Of a stretch of 64,000 nucleotides of DNA, positions 23,514 through 35,250 are shown one piece after another. The notes under the pieces are model-generated. The model was not told the DNA's origin. It searched no databases and saw nothing but the letters and a program-made list of their open reading frames with translations. The stretch lies in NCBI GenBank assembly GCA_020796225.1, contig CM036759.1, positions 63,644,590 to 63,708,589 on the forward strand, written 5' to 3'. Origin of the DNA: Arion vulgaris. Its lineage: Eukaryota; Mollusca; Gastropoda; Stylommatophora; Arionidae. Numbering within the stretch: position 1 is the first letter of the stretch; each line of letters starts with the position of its first letter. The position numbers were made by a program, and so were the translations under genes.

Positions 23514-23619
23514 TTAAAAAGGAGTCACATGATAGAAGTCGATGTAAGACGTCATGTATAGATCTTTGTTCAACTGGAAACAATATGGCTTGATGATAGT
23601 AACCAATAGCAACATCAAC

Positions 23620-24166
23620 ATCGACTATTCATGCGGATGTAAGGAGACATAAACGTGCCGATAGGCTTGCAGGTATGACTGTTGCTGTCTTTCTTTTCCG
23701 ATCATGAAGCACTTGAGCTTTCAGCTCTTCGGCTCGGTGCCATAGACATCGTAACCCTTCGGTTCGGTGCCACAAACACCGTGAATCTGGGAAACCTGTG
23801 ACATTTCTGCCAGCCCGCGGAATTGAACCCGCACACACAGATGGCTAGTCACCCGCAGTCCAACGCTGGGTAGGCGGGCGGCTGTTTCTGTAAAAAGTGG
23901 GCGAGCAATGGACAAGTCTGATATTCTTAATTTCTTAAGCGGAAGACGATGTGTAAATGATTCAAGTAATAGTGGTGAATCTACAACACTAACCAGACTG
24001 CAAGAATTCCAAGTCAAATGCGGTGTAGCTAGACAAGGGCACAATAATGGTAGCCAAAGTAGAATAGTAAACCAACAAAGAACTGGTGTCGTTAGTAGCC
24101 ACACGCTGAGAGACATACTGAGAAGATCGGAGCACTTATAGACTAATTGGTTCTATGTGCAGTAAT
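23620..24166 (+). pseudogene. LINE-B C-terminal remnant with insertion
   Basis: It starts RADRLAGM-like (CGTGCCGATAGGCTTGCAGG), is interrupted at about 23690-23885 by foreign sequence with a tRNA-like B-box (GGAATTGAACCCGC), and resumes with DKSDILNFLSGRR. It continues NDSSNSGESTTLTRLQEF, QVKCGVARQG, IVNQQRTGVVSSHTLRDILR. No RNase H core remains. Confidence 0.78.
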
Positions 24167-24449
24167 ATCGAAATAGGGGAAGACTGCAGTAAAACTTGGT
24201 AAATAGTGAAACACGTACAAACAAAGTACTATAGTTTTACAAAATACATAAACAGTGACGATAAACAGCAACGTTTCGACCAACAAGGCCTTTATCAAGC
24301 AAACGAACAAACAGGAGTGACAAATTAAAATTTTAATTTGTCACTCCTGTTTGTTCGTTTGCTGATAAACCTTGTGTCGAAACGTTGCTGTTTATCGTCA
24401 CTGTTTATGTATTTTGTAAAACTATAGTACTTTGTTTGTACGTGTTTCA
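24167..24449. mobile_element. Palindromic PLE-end insertion with 14-bp target duplication
   Basis: Two inverted copies of the PLE terminal block meet at ATTAAAATTTTAAT near 24330, giving arms of about 130 bp. The right arm has lost part of the GGCC...GGTC segment. CTATGTGCAGTAAT occurs at 24153-24166 and 24450-24463, and LINE-B reads through. Confidence 0.85.
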
Positions 24450-24463
24450 CTATGTGCAGTAAT

Positions 24464-24765
24464 GATAATCTGACGACTAAACTAAACTAAACTGAGAGAC
24501 ATTCTGAGGAGGAGATTGGAGCACTTATAGACTAATTGGTTCTATGTGCAGTAATGATGATCTGACGACTAAACTAAACTGAGAGACATACTGAGGAGGA
24601 GATTGTAGCACTTATAGACTAATTGGTTAAATGTGCAGTAATGATAATCTGACGACTAAACTAAACTGAGAGACATACTGAGGAGGAGATTGTAGCACTT
24701 ATAGACTAATTGGTTCTAGGTTCAGTAATGATGATCTGACGACTAAATTAAACGATAAATATAAT
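24464..24765 (+). repeat. Tandem copies of the LINE-B 3' end
   Basis: Three to four units of about 87-90 bp each contain GAGAGACATACTGAGGAGGA, TATAGACTAATTGG and TCTGACGACTAAACTAAACT. Other LINE-B copies have this once. Confidence 0.88.
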
Positions 24766-25389
24766 TCTGCCATCTTCTTTGAAACTGTTCACGTGACACT
24801 GAATCATGTGACACTGATTCATAAATTAGCCCTAATTTATTTAACTACGAGTATATATAGAATACGGTTATTTTCGGAAGTTATAAATAGCACATGCATA
24901 TCTGTAATACAAAGCTTTGAAGAGGAATTAAAGAGGCTATCAACAGACGGTACAGAACACTTAAGGTTGAATTGCGGTCTCAATTGGCCTGCTACCCTGC
25001 GTTCTGTTGCGGTTTCAATTGGCCTATTATTAAGTTCGGCTGCCCCGTGTTCAATTGCAGTCACATGTCAAACTGTAACTTAAGTTTTGTAACCAAACAT
25101 GGCTGGTTGTATCGAGGTCGACTAGTATAAACAGAATTTTGGAGAAAATATATTTCAGACCACAAGTACAAAGTTCATCAAGCATGTCAAACAAATGAGT
25201 CACTGTCGAGGCCCAAACAAGTTTGTCTTAGAACGAGTGACTGGAAAATTCCATAGAAAATATAGACGAAAAAGTCATTGTCGATCTCTTTCTCATCAAT
25301 CGAAATACATCAAATGACAGATCAGAAATGAAGTGTAAAATAGGGCAGGCCAAAACTGGGTTTCATAAAATGAGAACGTTACATGCAAC
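24766..25389. other. No feature recognised
   Basis: No recognisable gene or repeat. ORFs of 75-96 codons overlap on both strands. Confidence 0.5.
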
Positions 25390-25840
25390 ACGCCATTGTC
25401 ATTTGAGGTCAGAATGAGAGTTACTCAGTGCTACTTAGAACCAATACTGACATACGGATGCGAGTCATGGGCGGTAAACAATCCCAGAAAGAAAAATCTC
25501 TAGAAGTCACAGAGATGTGGTTTTACAGAAGAATGATGAGAATCCATGGACTGCTAAATTTATGAATGTAAAAGTGTTTAACGAGGTCAAGGCACTTAAT
25601 GTCAATATAAGAAAGAGGCAATCATCATTTTTCCGACATGTGAAGAAAACACATTGTGACAAGCGGCAAAATTGAAGGAAGACGACACAGAGGAAGACAA
25701 CGAGAAAATATTAGACAGCCTGACTTCATGACACGGAAGAGCGTCAATATCTGAGATGATAGCAAATACCAGGGACAGATATTTGTGGAGATCCATGACC
25801 GCCTACGCCAGCAGGCGCTGCACCTGATGATGATGAGATA
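25390..25840 (+). pseudogene. LINE-F C-terminal remnant (RTE-like)
   Basis: The frames give MRVTQCYLEPILTYGCESW, MWFYRRMMRI, GRRHRGRQREN and RDRYLWRSMTAYASRRCT, in the order expected for an RTE-like C-terminus. The end is a GATGATGATGA tail. Stops and frameshifts interrupt it. Confidence 0.8.
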
Positions 25841-26459
25841 TCTTTCGATACACCCTGCGTGACGATGACATTTCTCCTGGATTTCCCGACCACGAAGTAT
25901 AGAATAAAGATAGATAGAGCACGTGCGTACCTCAAAATAAGTGCTAAAAAAAATCCTCCATTGCGCGAGATGCTCAACATCAGAAGTGGAAATCGGTTAA
26001 AGCGGAGCAAGTCGTGGATTGACCGTGCAGCAGACAATGTTCAGCTGGTATGCGGGCTCATAAATATCGACTGTGAGTTAGAATGAATACAGATGCCTTC
26101 AAAATACGGGAACACCTTTTCGACCATCATTAAATTAGAACAAAAGTTGCAGAGAGGGGAATACCATGTTGTTGGATGTAGACGTTAAGGTCAGCATTAA
26201 TGAAAACTAATAAATGTAACGTGATTTGCACGGATGTATCGGTAGTTCGCCATGAAAAGTTCACATGCGCCTTCTCTGCAAGCTCGTGTGGCAGAATGAT
26301 CAAGGAAGCCAGTGGTACATTTAGTATAACAACAAGCAGCATGATAATGAAGGTACTAGCAGTAGTGACGAGTGCACAACTCTTAATTGAAGCACAAAAC
26401 TACACCCATGCATGAATTCCGAGTGATTCATTAAGTATAATCCAAAAGGTGGAGGCTGG
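25841..26459. other. No feature recognised
   Basis: Short ORFs only, without recognised domains or repeats. Confidence 0.45.
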
Positions 26460-26670
26460 TTCGGTGCGCAAACAATGGACTGAATCATTACAAGCGTCAA
26501 CAATTCGCAGAATTACACTTATCTTCGTTCCGGTGCAAATGGGTGTCGATGTTAATGAGAGAGCAGACTCTGCAACCATATTGTGAAAGGATGGGGAAGG
26601 GGGGTGTGCAGCCAATAGATAGAGCTGACATTCTGAACGCTCTCATAGAGTATGGCCGCAAAGAAGAATC
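26460..26670 (+). pseudogene. LINE RNase H fragment
   Basis: Shifted frames match ITLIFVxxxMGVDVNERADS and DRADILNALIEYGRK, the end of an I-clade RNase H. A related minus-strand copy lies at 28085-28265. Confidence 0.65.
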
Positions 26671-26681
26671 TCATCTAAACA

Positions 26682-27119
26682 ATAGATTCCCAAACTATTT
26701 CGGCCCACCGCCCACTTTGCACAACATAAACTTTTAAACCCTTTTAAACTTTGTAACGCCCCCCCCCTTTCCACATTATAACAGTTTGCCAACTCCCCCC
26801 TCGCACACATATACATGCTCTATATTCTCTTTTACACATAGAAAATTCATATATATTTCTGTAATACATGAAAAAATGGATCGTGTAAAACGGGCATAAG
26901 ATGAATTTTAATGCAGAATTTAAATTTTAAAAGATTATTCAATTGCAGAATCACGAAAATAATTTATATTAAAATATTTATTATTAATTTCACCTCTAAG
27001 GAGTCACTGACCCCTAATCGCCTGAACCCCCCACCCAATTCTTCTGAATCCACCATCGCCCCCTAGAACACTTCAGTACCCCACTGGGGGGCGGCTACCG
27101 CCCACTTTGGGAAACGCTG
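26682..27119. mobile_element. hAT-type MITE, copy 2
   Basis: Left end AATAGATTCCCAAAC, right end (complement) CAGCGTTTCCCAAAG; flanks ATCTAAAC and ATCTACAC match 7 of 8. It has the same family interior as 7965-8357 (ACCGCCCACTTTG near both ends, ATCACGAAAATAATTTAT). Confidence 0.78.
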
Positions 27120-27179
27120 ATCTACACCAATCCACGTCAACTATTAGATTGCAATAGCTTGGATTGTATTATCGATACA

Positions 27180-27780
27180 GGGAAAGACTGCAGTAAAACT
27201 ATGAAGCAATGGTAAAACACGTCAATATAAGGGAAAGACTGCAGCAAAACTATGAAGCAATGGCAAAACATGTCAATATAAGGGAAGACTGCAGTAAAAC
27301 TATGTAGCAATGGCAAAACACGTCAATATAAGGGAAGACTGCAGTAAAACTATGTAGCAATGGTAAAACACGTCAATATAAGGGAAGACTGCAGCAAAAC
27401 TATGTAGCAATGGCAAAACATGTAAAGATATGATGGAAGACTGCAGCAAAACTATGAAGCAATGGCGAAACATGTAAAGATATGATGGAAGACTGCAGTA
27501 AAACTATGAAGCAATGGCAAAACATGTAAAGATATGATGGAAGACTGCAGTAAAACTATGAAGCAATGGCGAAACATGTAAAGATATGATGGAAGACTGC
27601 AGTAAAACTATGAAGCAATGGCAAAACATGTAAAGATATGATGGAAGACTGCAGTAAAACTATGAAGCAATGGTAAAACATGTAAAGATATGATGGAAGA
27701 CTGCAGTAAAACTATGAAGCAATGGTAAAACATGTAAAGATATGATGGAAGACTGCAGCAAAACTATGAAGCAATGGCGA
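27180..27780. repeat. 52-bp array of the PLE terminus
   Basis: About 12 units contain GGAAGACTGCAGTAAAACTA and GCAATGG(C/T)(A/G)AAACA. The first units differ (CGTCAATATAAGG) from later ones (TGTAAAGATATGATG). The element end at 36722-36770 and 24175-24215 has this once, so the PLE terminus itself was amplified. Confidence 0.92.
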
Positions 27781-27905
27781 AACATTTTAAAACAAAGTGC
27801 TGTAGTTTTACCAAATACAAAAACAATAGCAATACACATCAATGTTTCGACCAAAAGGCCTTTATCAAGCGAATGATACAAGAGAGGGGAAGAATTTCAC
27901 TTCTC
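27781..27905 (-). mobile_element. PLE terminal fragment
   Basis: It continues the last 52-bp unit into the usual PLE end: GTGCTGTAGTTTTACCAAAT, TGTTTCGACC, AAAAGGCCTTTATCAAGCGA. Confidence 0.75.
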
Positions 27906-28084
27906 GCACAAAACACAACATGTTGAGTCGAACAACAAGTTCCTCAAATTTGTTTGATGATCCTACTCATATACCTGTTGTGCTGTTCTTTTCTGAACAC
28001 CTCAATCTTCAATCCCAGCTCTTACAATCTAGCAGTTGACATGGATTGATTTAAATGATAATCCTCTTCGCGGCCACACTATAT

Positions 28085-28265
28085 GAGGGTGTTGGTAATG
28101 TCAGGTTATCCATTGGCTGGCGTCCCTGATATGGTTGCAGAGCCAGCTCTCTCATTGCCAACGTTACACATGTGTCCATGTACGAAGATAAGTGTAATTC
28201 TGCAAATTCTTGAGGTTTGTAGTGATTCAGTCCATTGCCTGCGTACCGAACCAGCCTCCATCTTT
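28085..28265 (-). pseudogene. LINE RNase H fragment
   Basis: Shifted minus frames give SVRRQWTESLQTS, RITLIFVHGHMCNVGNERA and GSATI, matching the GHxGxxGNERAxS motif and the copy at 26460-26670. Confidence 0.65.
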
Positions 28266-28499
28266 CGATGACCCGTGTACATCTTCTATGTACATCTTCT
28301 ATGTATCTTATACATTTATCACTGTTTTATGTCTGTGGTAGTTCTGCAGCATATGTTGTGCAGTAGTTTTACATGTGTGTCACACTAGTCACTGTTTCAT
28401 ATCTGTGGTAGTTTTACAACATGCATAGATTTATGTTAGAAATCTAAAAGAATTTTAATGATAGAAATTACTGGTGCAAAAAGAGAATTACTCCTTATA

Positions 28500-29530
28500 T
28501 CTTCTTCTTCTTTTGTCGTCACACTGCTACCGGGTTGTTGCCCAGTGTCGTGGTTTTCTGTTTTTGTCTTGCGCTGTTCTGGTGGCTTGTGTGATTGTTA
28601 TCTTTGCTCTTTCACAGGATGCTGCCACGCCATCTAACCATCTTTTCCGTGGTCTTCCTCTTGCCTTCTTTCCCGATGTTCTGTTGTAGAAGACTCTGTA
28701 TACTGTGGAGTTTGGATGCATTCTTATTAAGTGGCCAAACCACTTCATTCTTTGTTTATCTATATAATTCAAGCACGGTTTTGTGCCAACTTTCTTTCTT
28801 ATGCTGATGTTGGTGATTCTGTCTTTTCTTGTGTTGTTGGTAACTTTTCTCAGGCAACGCATTTCACATGTAGTTATTTTTGTGACTGCGCTTTGCTCAA
28901 TGTCCATGTTTGGCTCTGGTAACACAAAGTAGGTATAAAAATGCTGTTGATCATTTGTTTCTTAGCTGCCTGTGAAATTTTTGGGTGCCTTAACAATGGG
29001 GCTAGCTGGTAGGTTACAGCATTTGCTTTTTGTACTCTAGCCTCTATCTCTCATCTAGTTTTCCGTCTTCTGTGAATATGCTTCCTAAGTATTTGAATTC
29101 TTTCACTTGGTTTATTTTAGTGCCATTGACATGGATGTCTAGATTATTATGTTTTCTTCCCATATTCATTATTTCTGTTTTAGTGTTGTTGATTTTCATG
29201 TCATGTTTCACACAATTATTGTTCAAAGTGTCAATATGATGTTGTAGATCTTGTTCATTTTGATGTATCAGGCACTGATCATCTGCAAAAAGTAGTTCAT
29301 TTATTTCATCATTATCTGAATTCGACTCTTGAGTTATTTTATCCATATATGCGATAAAGAGTAGTGGTGAAAGGACACAACCTTGTCTAACACCTGATGT
29401 AATGGAGAACCAGTCGGTCATTCCTTCTGTAGTTCTTACTGTACTCTGGCTATCTTGATATAAGGCCATGATGTTACCTAATAGTTGTCCTTGGACGCCA
29501 TATTCTTCAAGGATCTTCCATATATACTCC
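28500..29530 (-). pseudogene. LINE-C RT and C-terminal region (RTE-like)
   Basis: Minus order: FSITSGVRQGCVLSPLLF (RT motif B), INELLFADDQCLI (catalytic ADD), KINNTKTEIMNMGRKHN and EFKYLGSIFTEDGKLDE. After a gap come TCEMRCLRKVTNNTRKDRI, RMKWFGHLIRM and GRPRKRWLD, ending KPRHWATTR at about 28527. The endonuclease is missing and frames are broken. A second copy is at 38150-39035. The end after the stop is a CTTCTT-rich tail. Confidence 0.9.
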
Positions 29531-29589
29531 TTATATACTTACTTAAAATAGACAAGTAAAATAAAATCTGAAAATAAAAAAAGTAATAT

Positions 29590-29671
29590 CGCTGCGAGCA
29601 GGGTTCGAACCTGCGCGGGAAGAACCCATTGGATTTCAAGTCCAACGCCTTAACCACTCGGCCATCACAGC
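29590..29671 (-). tRNA. trnS-UGA: tRNA-Ser(UGA)
   Basis: The minus-strand 82-nt sequence folds into a complete class II tRNA. It has a 7-bp acceptor GCTGTGA/TCGCAGC with one G-U pair and discriminator G, and a D-arm with A-box TGGCCGAGTGG. The anticodon stem TTGGA/TCCAA encloses loop CTTGAAA (anticodon TGA). A long variable arm GGG/CCC typical of Ser is followed by T-stem GCAGG/CCTGC around TTCGAAC (B-box). A T7 run about 10 nt downstream fits Pol III termination. Unlike the SINE heads elsewhere, all stems are intact and no SINE body is attached, so I call a real gene. Confidence 0.95.
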
Positions 29672-29674
29672 TGT

Positions 29675-30125
29675 GAGAACTGATTTCTAAACAGTCTTAA
29701 TATACAATAGTAGCTTATTACGCATTTTTACGATTATGTAAATTATTTTCATTTAAATTCTAAATTCACTTTGCCACACTTATATTTCTTTTGTTTAATA
29801 TTTGGTCACAGTAAAAGACATTCTGAATTTGTTGGACAGTAAGAATTGTTTAAATGATTCAATTACAGTCGACTAAGTCTTGAGTTTTGTTTAGTTTAGG
29901 ACAGCATTTTTCTGTATCAGTTCGCTAGGTGCACACACTCAGTTCTCACTGGTTATATTATTTTTACCGGCTCGGTCGTCATTGTGGCAAATCTAGAACA
30001 CTCAAAACATTGTAGTCTGTAGAATGAATGGACTAAAGGTACCGTCTCAGTTAGCAAGGTTTACAATAACGAATTGATATTTGTTACTTCTTCTTGTAAC
30101 AGAGCGCTACGAAACTAAACATATT
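29675..30125. other. No feature recognised
   Basis: AT-rich flank of the tRNA gene, with no repeat or coding signal. Confidence 0.5.
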
Positions 30126-30129
30126 GCTT

Positions 30130-31020
30130 CTTCTTCTTCTTCTTTCTCGAATCCTGTATGCCTCACAGCGTCAGGTCAGGAAGAGATTTCTAAAACGGGC
30201 CCTAGTATGCGCTTCGTAGATAGTCTCTTTCGTCGCCTCTGTTATCTCTGAGGTCCATCTTTTGCGTGGCCGGCCTTTTGCTTTGTACCCATTGTATCGG
30301 AGCAGCATTGCTCTTTGGGGTGCACTGTCTGATGGTAATCTGCTTACGTGGCCGAACCATTTAATTTGTTGTTTCTTGATGAAGTCTAGTACTGATGTTG
30401 TACCCACTTTTTCCTGATGTCTTCATTTATCAACCGGTCTCTTCTTGTTACACCCAGCATTCTGCGTAGACACTTCATCTCTGTTGTGACTAGTTTTCTT
30501 CTATCGTTTGTTGTCAGCGTCCAGGTTTGGCACTGGTAACATAATGTGGGAGAAAGATTGTGTTGAACATTGCTCTTTTGTGTTCATGGTGACGTGTTTG
30601 CATCTTAAAATTGGCGCCATTTGCCCTATCATTTGGTTTGCTTTGTTGCATCTGTGTTGAATTTCATTAGTTATTCTTCCGTTTGCTGAAAAATGCTCCC
30701 AGGTATGTGAAATCTTTACTTGATTTAGTAGGCGATTATCGATGGAGATATTGGAAGTGCTTTCCTCTGGCGAATGTCATTACTTCTGTTTTGTCGATGT
30801 TTATTCTCATGTTGTATTCGTTACATGCTAACTGGAGTCTGTTAATGTGTTGTTGTAGCTGTTCTTCTGTTGTTGATATGATTGCCTGATCGTCTGCAAA
30901 AGAAATTCATTTAAGAGTTCTCCGAGGTTATTTCCTTCACTGATGCTAGCTATTTGACAGATGTGGTCAATATACGTGATGAATAGCAGCGGGGATAGTA
31001 CGCAACCTTGTCTTACTATA
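30130..31020 (-). pseudogene. LINE-D RT and C-terminal region (RTE-like)
   Basis: Minus frames: VRQGCVLSPLLFITYIDHI, then EFLLQTIRQS where a FADD motif is degraded, then a C-terminal block TTSVLDFIKKQQIKWFGHV, SRLPSDSAPQRAMLLRYNG and KGRPRKRWTSEITEAT. This copy holds the single, unamplified version of the 29-bp satellite unit. Confidence 0.88.
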
Positions 31021-31029
31021 TTTTTAAAT

Positions 31030-31712
31030 GTTAATTTTGAACTCTGGACAAAAATAATGACAACAGATAAAACGAACAGGACAAAAGATATTTTTATCAA
31101 CGGAGAGAATGCAGAAAATGTGAACAGTTTTCAATATCTTGGTTCACTGCTAACCACAGATGGATATGGGATGTAAAAGAACAAACATGGCTTTACTAAA
31201 AATTAAACAGCTAAAAACAGTCTGGAACGGAACTGATAAGAAAACAAAGATCAGAATACTAAAAGCATGCATATTCCCAGCGGCACCGTATGGGTGTGAA
31301 CTCACTGTGAAGCATGGACATTTAACAAGGCAGTGGAAAAACATATATGTACTTTCGGATATAAGTGGTACAGAAGAGTCCTACGTATATCATGGACAGA
31401 GAAGAGAACAAATAGATCTATCCAGAAAGAACTCAATATCAAAGAAAACTGGCTGATGCTATAGATAAGAAAGAGAAAATTGAGGTATTTTGAACATATA
31501 AAAAGACATGAAGGGCTGGAGAAGACCATCATGGAAGGAGGCATACCGGCAAAGAGAAGAAGAGAAAGACCACGAAGAAGATGGATTCAGGATGTATCTG
31601 ATGGTCTGAACATGACGGCTGCAGAGGCAGGACATCTGACCTATGAGAGAGAGAAATTCCGGAGAACTGTTGGGATGGCAAAGTTCTGCTCAGGACAAGC
31701 TATTTAATGATG
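31030..31712 (+). pseudogene. LINE-E C-terminal remnant (RTE-like)
   Basis: The frames give ENAENVNSFQYLGSLLTTDG, KTKIRILKACIFPAAPYGCE, YRRVLRISWTEKRTN and KLRYFEHIKRHEGLEKTIME. Then come RRRERPRRRWIQDVSDGLNM and KFRRTVGMAKFCSGQAI, the standard order of an RTE-like C-terminus. Multiple stops. Confidence 0.85.
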
Positions 31713-31729
31713 ATGGACAAGAATTTGGT

Positions 31730-32115
31730 TATTGGTTACTGAACTGACGTTATTGCACCACGGGCAGACCCATAGGTGCTCAGTCTCAACTAATAAATGT
31801 CGAAGAGTAGGCATACCATATGGATGGTTCCTGTAGGTTTGCTGGTTAAACACACTGAGTCACACTCCTCGCTCTTCTTCTCAGTGGCCTCAGGCATCCA
31901 GTTCTACTTGTACAACGGGTACCTCCAAACTGCATAAATCGCTGGATCGATTCAATATATAATTTTGGGTCTTCATCCAACATACAGACAGGCAGTCGTG
32001 AAGAGCATATCCTATATCCATCTTCAACTCCCCAACAATCAATGCTATTAATGCAAGCTTGACCGCTCTCTCATTGCCACAAACCCCCGAATGCCCAGGG
32101 CAGGGCCAAGTATTT
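31730..32115 (-). pseudogene. I-clade LINE RNase H end
   Basis: Minus: TWPCPGHSGVCGNERAVKLA, then IALIVGELKMDIGYALHDC. PGHSGVxGNERA is the RNase H C-terminal motif; the following ALIVGELKMDI fits LINE C-termini. The 3' part matches 480-640. Confidence 0.72.
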
Positions 32116-32119
32116 GACT

Positions 32120-32830
32120 TATAACATAATTCCTTTTAAGATGTGGATATATAGAAGACTAGATACTATTTCATGGAAAGAAAAATCGACAAATAACGAA
32201 GTTCTAGAAAAACTAGGAGTGAAGAAAGAATTGTTACAGGAAATACAAACTTTTTAATGAAATATTTCCAGCACAGAGACATGACAGTCACATGAGACAT
32301 GACAGTCACATGAGACATGACAGTCACATGAAACATGACAGTCACATGAGACATGACAGTCACATGAGACATGTGACCAAGACCTTATAAGAGAAAAGTT
32401 AAAGGACAACAAGCTAGTTTATATATTTGGAATATATGCTCAAAGAACAGGAAAATCGAGAACTCTGAACCAAGAAGAAAAACTAGTCACGACAGAGATA
32501 AAGTGTTTAAACAAAATGCTGGGGGTAACAAGAAGAGACCAATTTAGAAATGAAGACATCAGGAAAAAGTGGGTACAACAACAGTACTGAACTTCATCAA
32601 GAAACAACAAAGTAAATGGTTCGGCCACATAAGCAGATTACCAACAGACAGTGCGCCACAAAGAGTAATGTTACTCTGATACAGTAGATATAAAACAAAA
32701 GGCCGGCCACGTCAAAAGGAGGACCTCCGAGATAACAGAGGTGACGAAAGACAATGTTTATGAAGCGTACACAAAACCCCGTTCTAGAAATATCTTCTTA
32801 CCCTGAAGCTGTGAGGCATATCAGGACTGG
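32120..32830 (+). pseudogene. LINE-D C-terminal remnant with 18-bp array
   Basis: The frames give LVYIFGIYAQRTGKSRTLNQ, EIKCLNKMLGVTRRDQFRNE, DIRKKWVQQQ and EAYTKPRSRNIFLP. Inside, 32278-32375 has about six units of GACATGACAGTCACATGA. Confidence 0.82.
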
Positions 32831-32935
32831 AGAAAAGAAAGAAGGACAAAGCGCACAGAGAAGCTCGCTCCATGTGTCTCCCTTTTCGACCTACTGCTGA
32901 AATGTAAAACAGGAATAGAGAAAACATAGACAAAC

Positions 32936-33756
<821 letters not shown>

Positions 33757-34185
33757 GATGTACTTGAATTCTCCGCAAGGAATTAATACTTATATGTCTT
33801 CTTTGTTGGTTTACACGCTTGGATACAACATACACAAAAGATGCGTTGTTGAGTTGAAATGAGTCTCTCTCTGTTTTAATTAATCAAGAAGCTTTAACTC
33901 CCTACACAACAAACAAACAAACAAACAATATGAAGACTGAGAGACAAGTACTGAAGTAGAAGGAGAAATCAAAAGATGAACACATTACAGACTGACAGTG
34001 TGAAATATAAAGACTAGAGTCAGGAAATGTTAGAGGTCCATTGCAGCCAACCCTCAATGCGGAGACGGCCTTAATGCTGATATTTTAATTTTGTACTGAC
34101 CATTCAATGTTGTTTTCTTAATTGTTTCGTTTACAAAATTAGTTATTAGTTCAATAGTTAATAATTTTAACATTTCTTGTAGGCC
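33757..34185. other. No feature recognised
   Basis: AT-rich spacer with a short (CAAA)n run near 33908. Confidence 0.5.
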
Positions 34186-34189
34186 ACTA

Positions 34190-34455
34190 CTGATGTTCTT
34201 CGTCAGCGATCTCTTGTCGTTTAATCCACTGTGTACCATAAACTTGTCGTTTAATCCACTGTGTACCATAAACTTGTCGTTTAATCCACTGTGTACCATA
34301 AACTTGTCGTTTAATCCACTGTGTACTATAAACTTGTTGCTTAATCCACTGTGTACCATAAACTTGTCGCTTAATCCACTGTGTACCATAAACTTGTCGT
34401 TTAATCCACTGTGTACTATAAACTTGTCGCTTAATCCACTGTGTACTATAAACTT
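34190..34455. repeat. 30-bp array seeded in dispersed repeat Y
   Basis: About 8.5 units of CTTGTCGTTTAATCCACTGT followed by GTACCATAAA. One diverged version occurs in repeat Y at 53945-54060 and 56060-56180, and Y sequence (CAGTCAGCTTCATGTCTATC, CCACAAAGCTTAG) follows the array here to about 34530. Confidence 0.93.
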
Positions 34456-34585
34456 GACAGTCAGCTTCATGTCTATCAGGTTTCCACAAAGCTTAGTTCT
34501 TTGGTCGACTGGATGTGGCAACTCACCAGGAGAGGATAGTCATGCAGAACACGCTCCGGTCTATAATAATATCCAGTGTTTGTCT

Positions 34586-34774
34586 TCAGTCTACTGCAGA
34601 TTTGCTCTTTATGTTGGTTTTGACTTCTTCAAAGGTCAGAGGTTGATAGATTTGTTCTTCCTCGCTGCTTTCCTTAGCCAAGATGTCGGCACTCTTATTG
34701 CCTTCAGGGAAGTGCTCCATTTCAACACTTTGTAATGAGATTCCCAAAATATAAATTTTAATAGTATGTGCCAT
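34586..34774 (-). pseudogene. LINE RNase H C-terminal fragment
   Basis: HFPEGNKSADILAKESS followed by LTFEEVKTNIKSK matches GNxxADxLAKEGS...YEEVKT of the LINE at 9.3-10.9 kb. Confidence 0.7.
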
Positions 34775-34819
34775 TTACTCATCGAATATTATTGACAATG
34801 TAATGCACGCCCTGCCAAG

Positions 34820-35250
34820 TTTGTTAGTTTGTTCCTTTCGTGCCAAAGGCGGCACATAGGGCAGAGGTTTTAAATCTCCATGTGATGCGGTTCTTTGCTA
34901 GCAGTTGGAGATCTTGTATGGTTTTACATCCCAATAGTTTACTTTCTTGTTGGATTGTTCTTCGAAGAGTGGTCTTAGGTCTTCCACGTTTTCTTTTCGC
35001 AACTGGTGACCACATAAGGACTTGTCGATTTAGTCTCTGTTTTTGTCCTGCCAAGAGCCATCATCAAATAGCTTGTCCTGTGCAGAACGTTGCCACCCTA
35101 ACAGTCCTTCGGAATATCTCTATCTCATACACCAGATGTCCTGTCTTTGCAGCCGGCATGCCCAAACCATCGGTTACATCATGAATCCATCTTCTCCGTG
35201 GCCTTCCTCTTCTCCCAAGAGTTGTTGTCTAAACCATTTGTCAAGATAAA
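34820..35250 (-). pseudogene. RTE-like LINE C-terminal remnant
   Basis: It reads MAGQKQRLNRQVLMWSPVAK, RKRGRPKTTLRRTIQQES and LQLLAKNRITWRFKTSAL. GRPKxTWRR plus a final Trp/Arg block is the LINE C-terminal signature. Extra shifted frames lie to about 35250. Confidence 0.72.
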
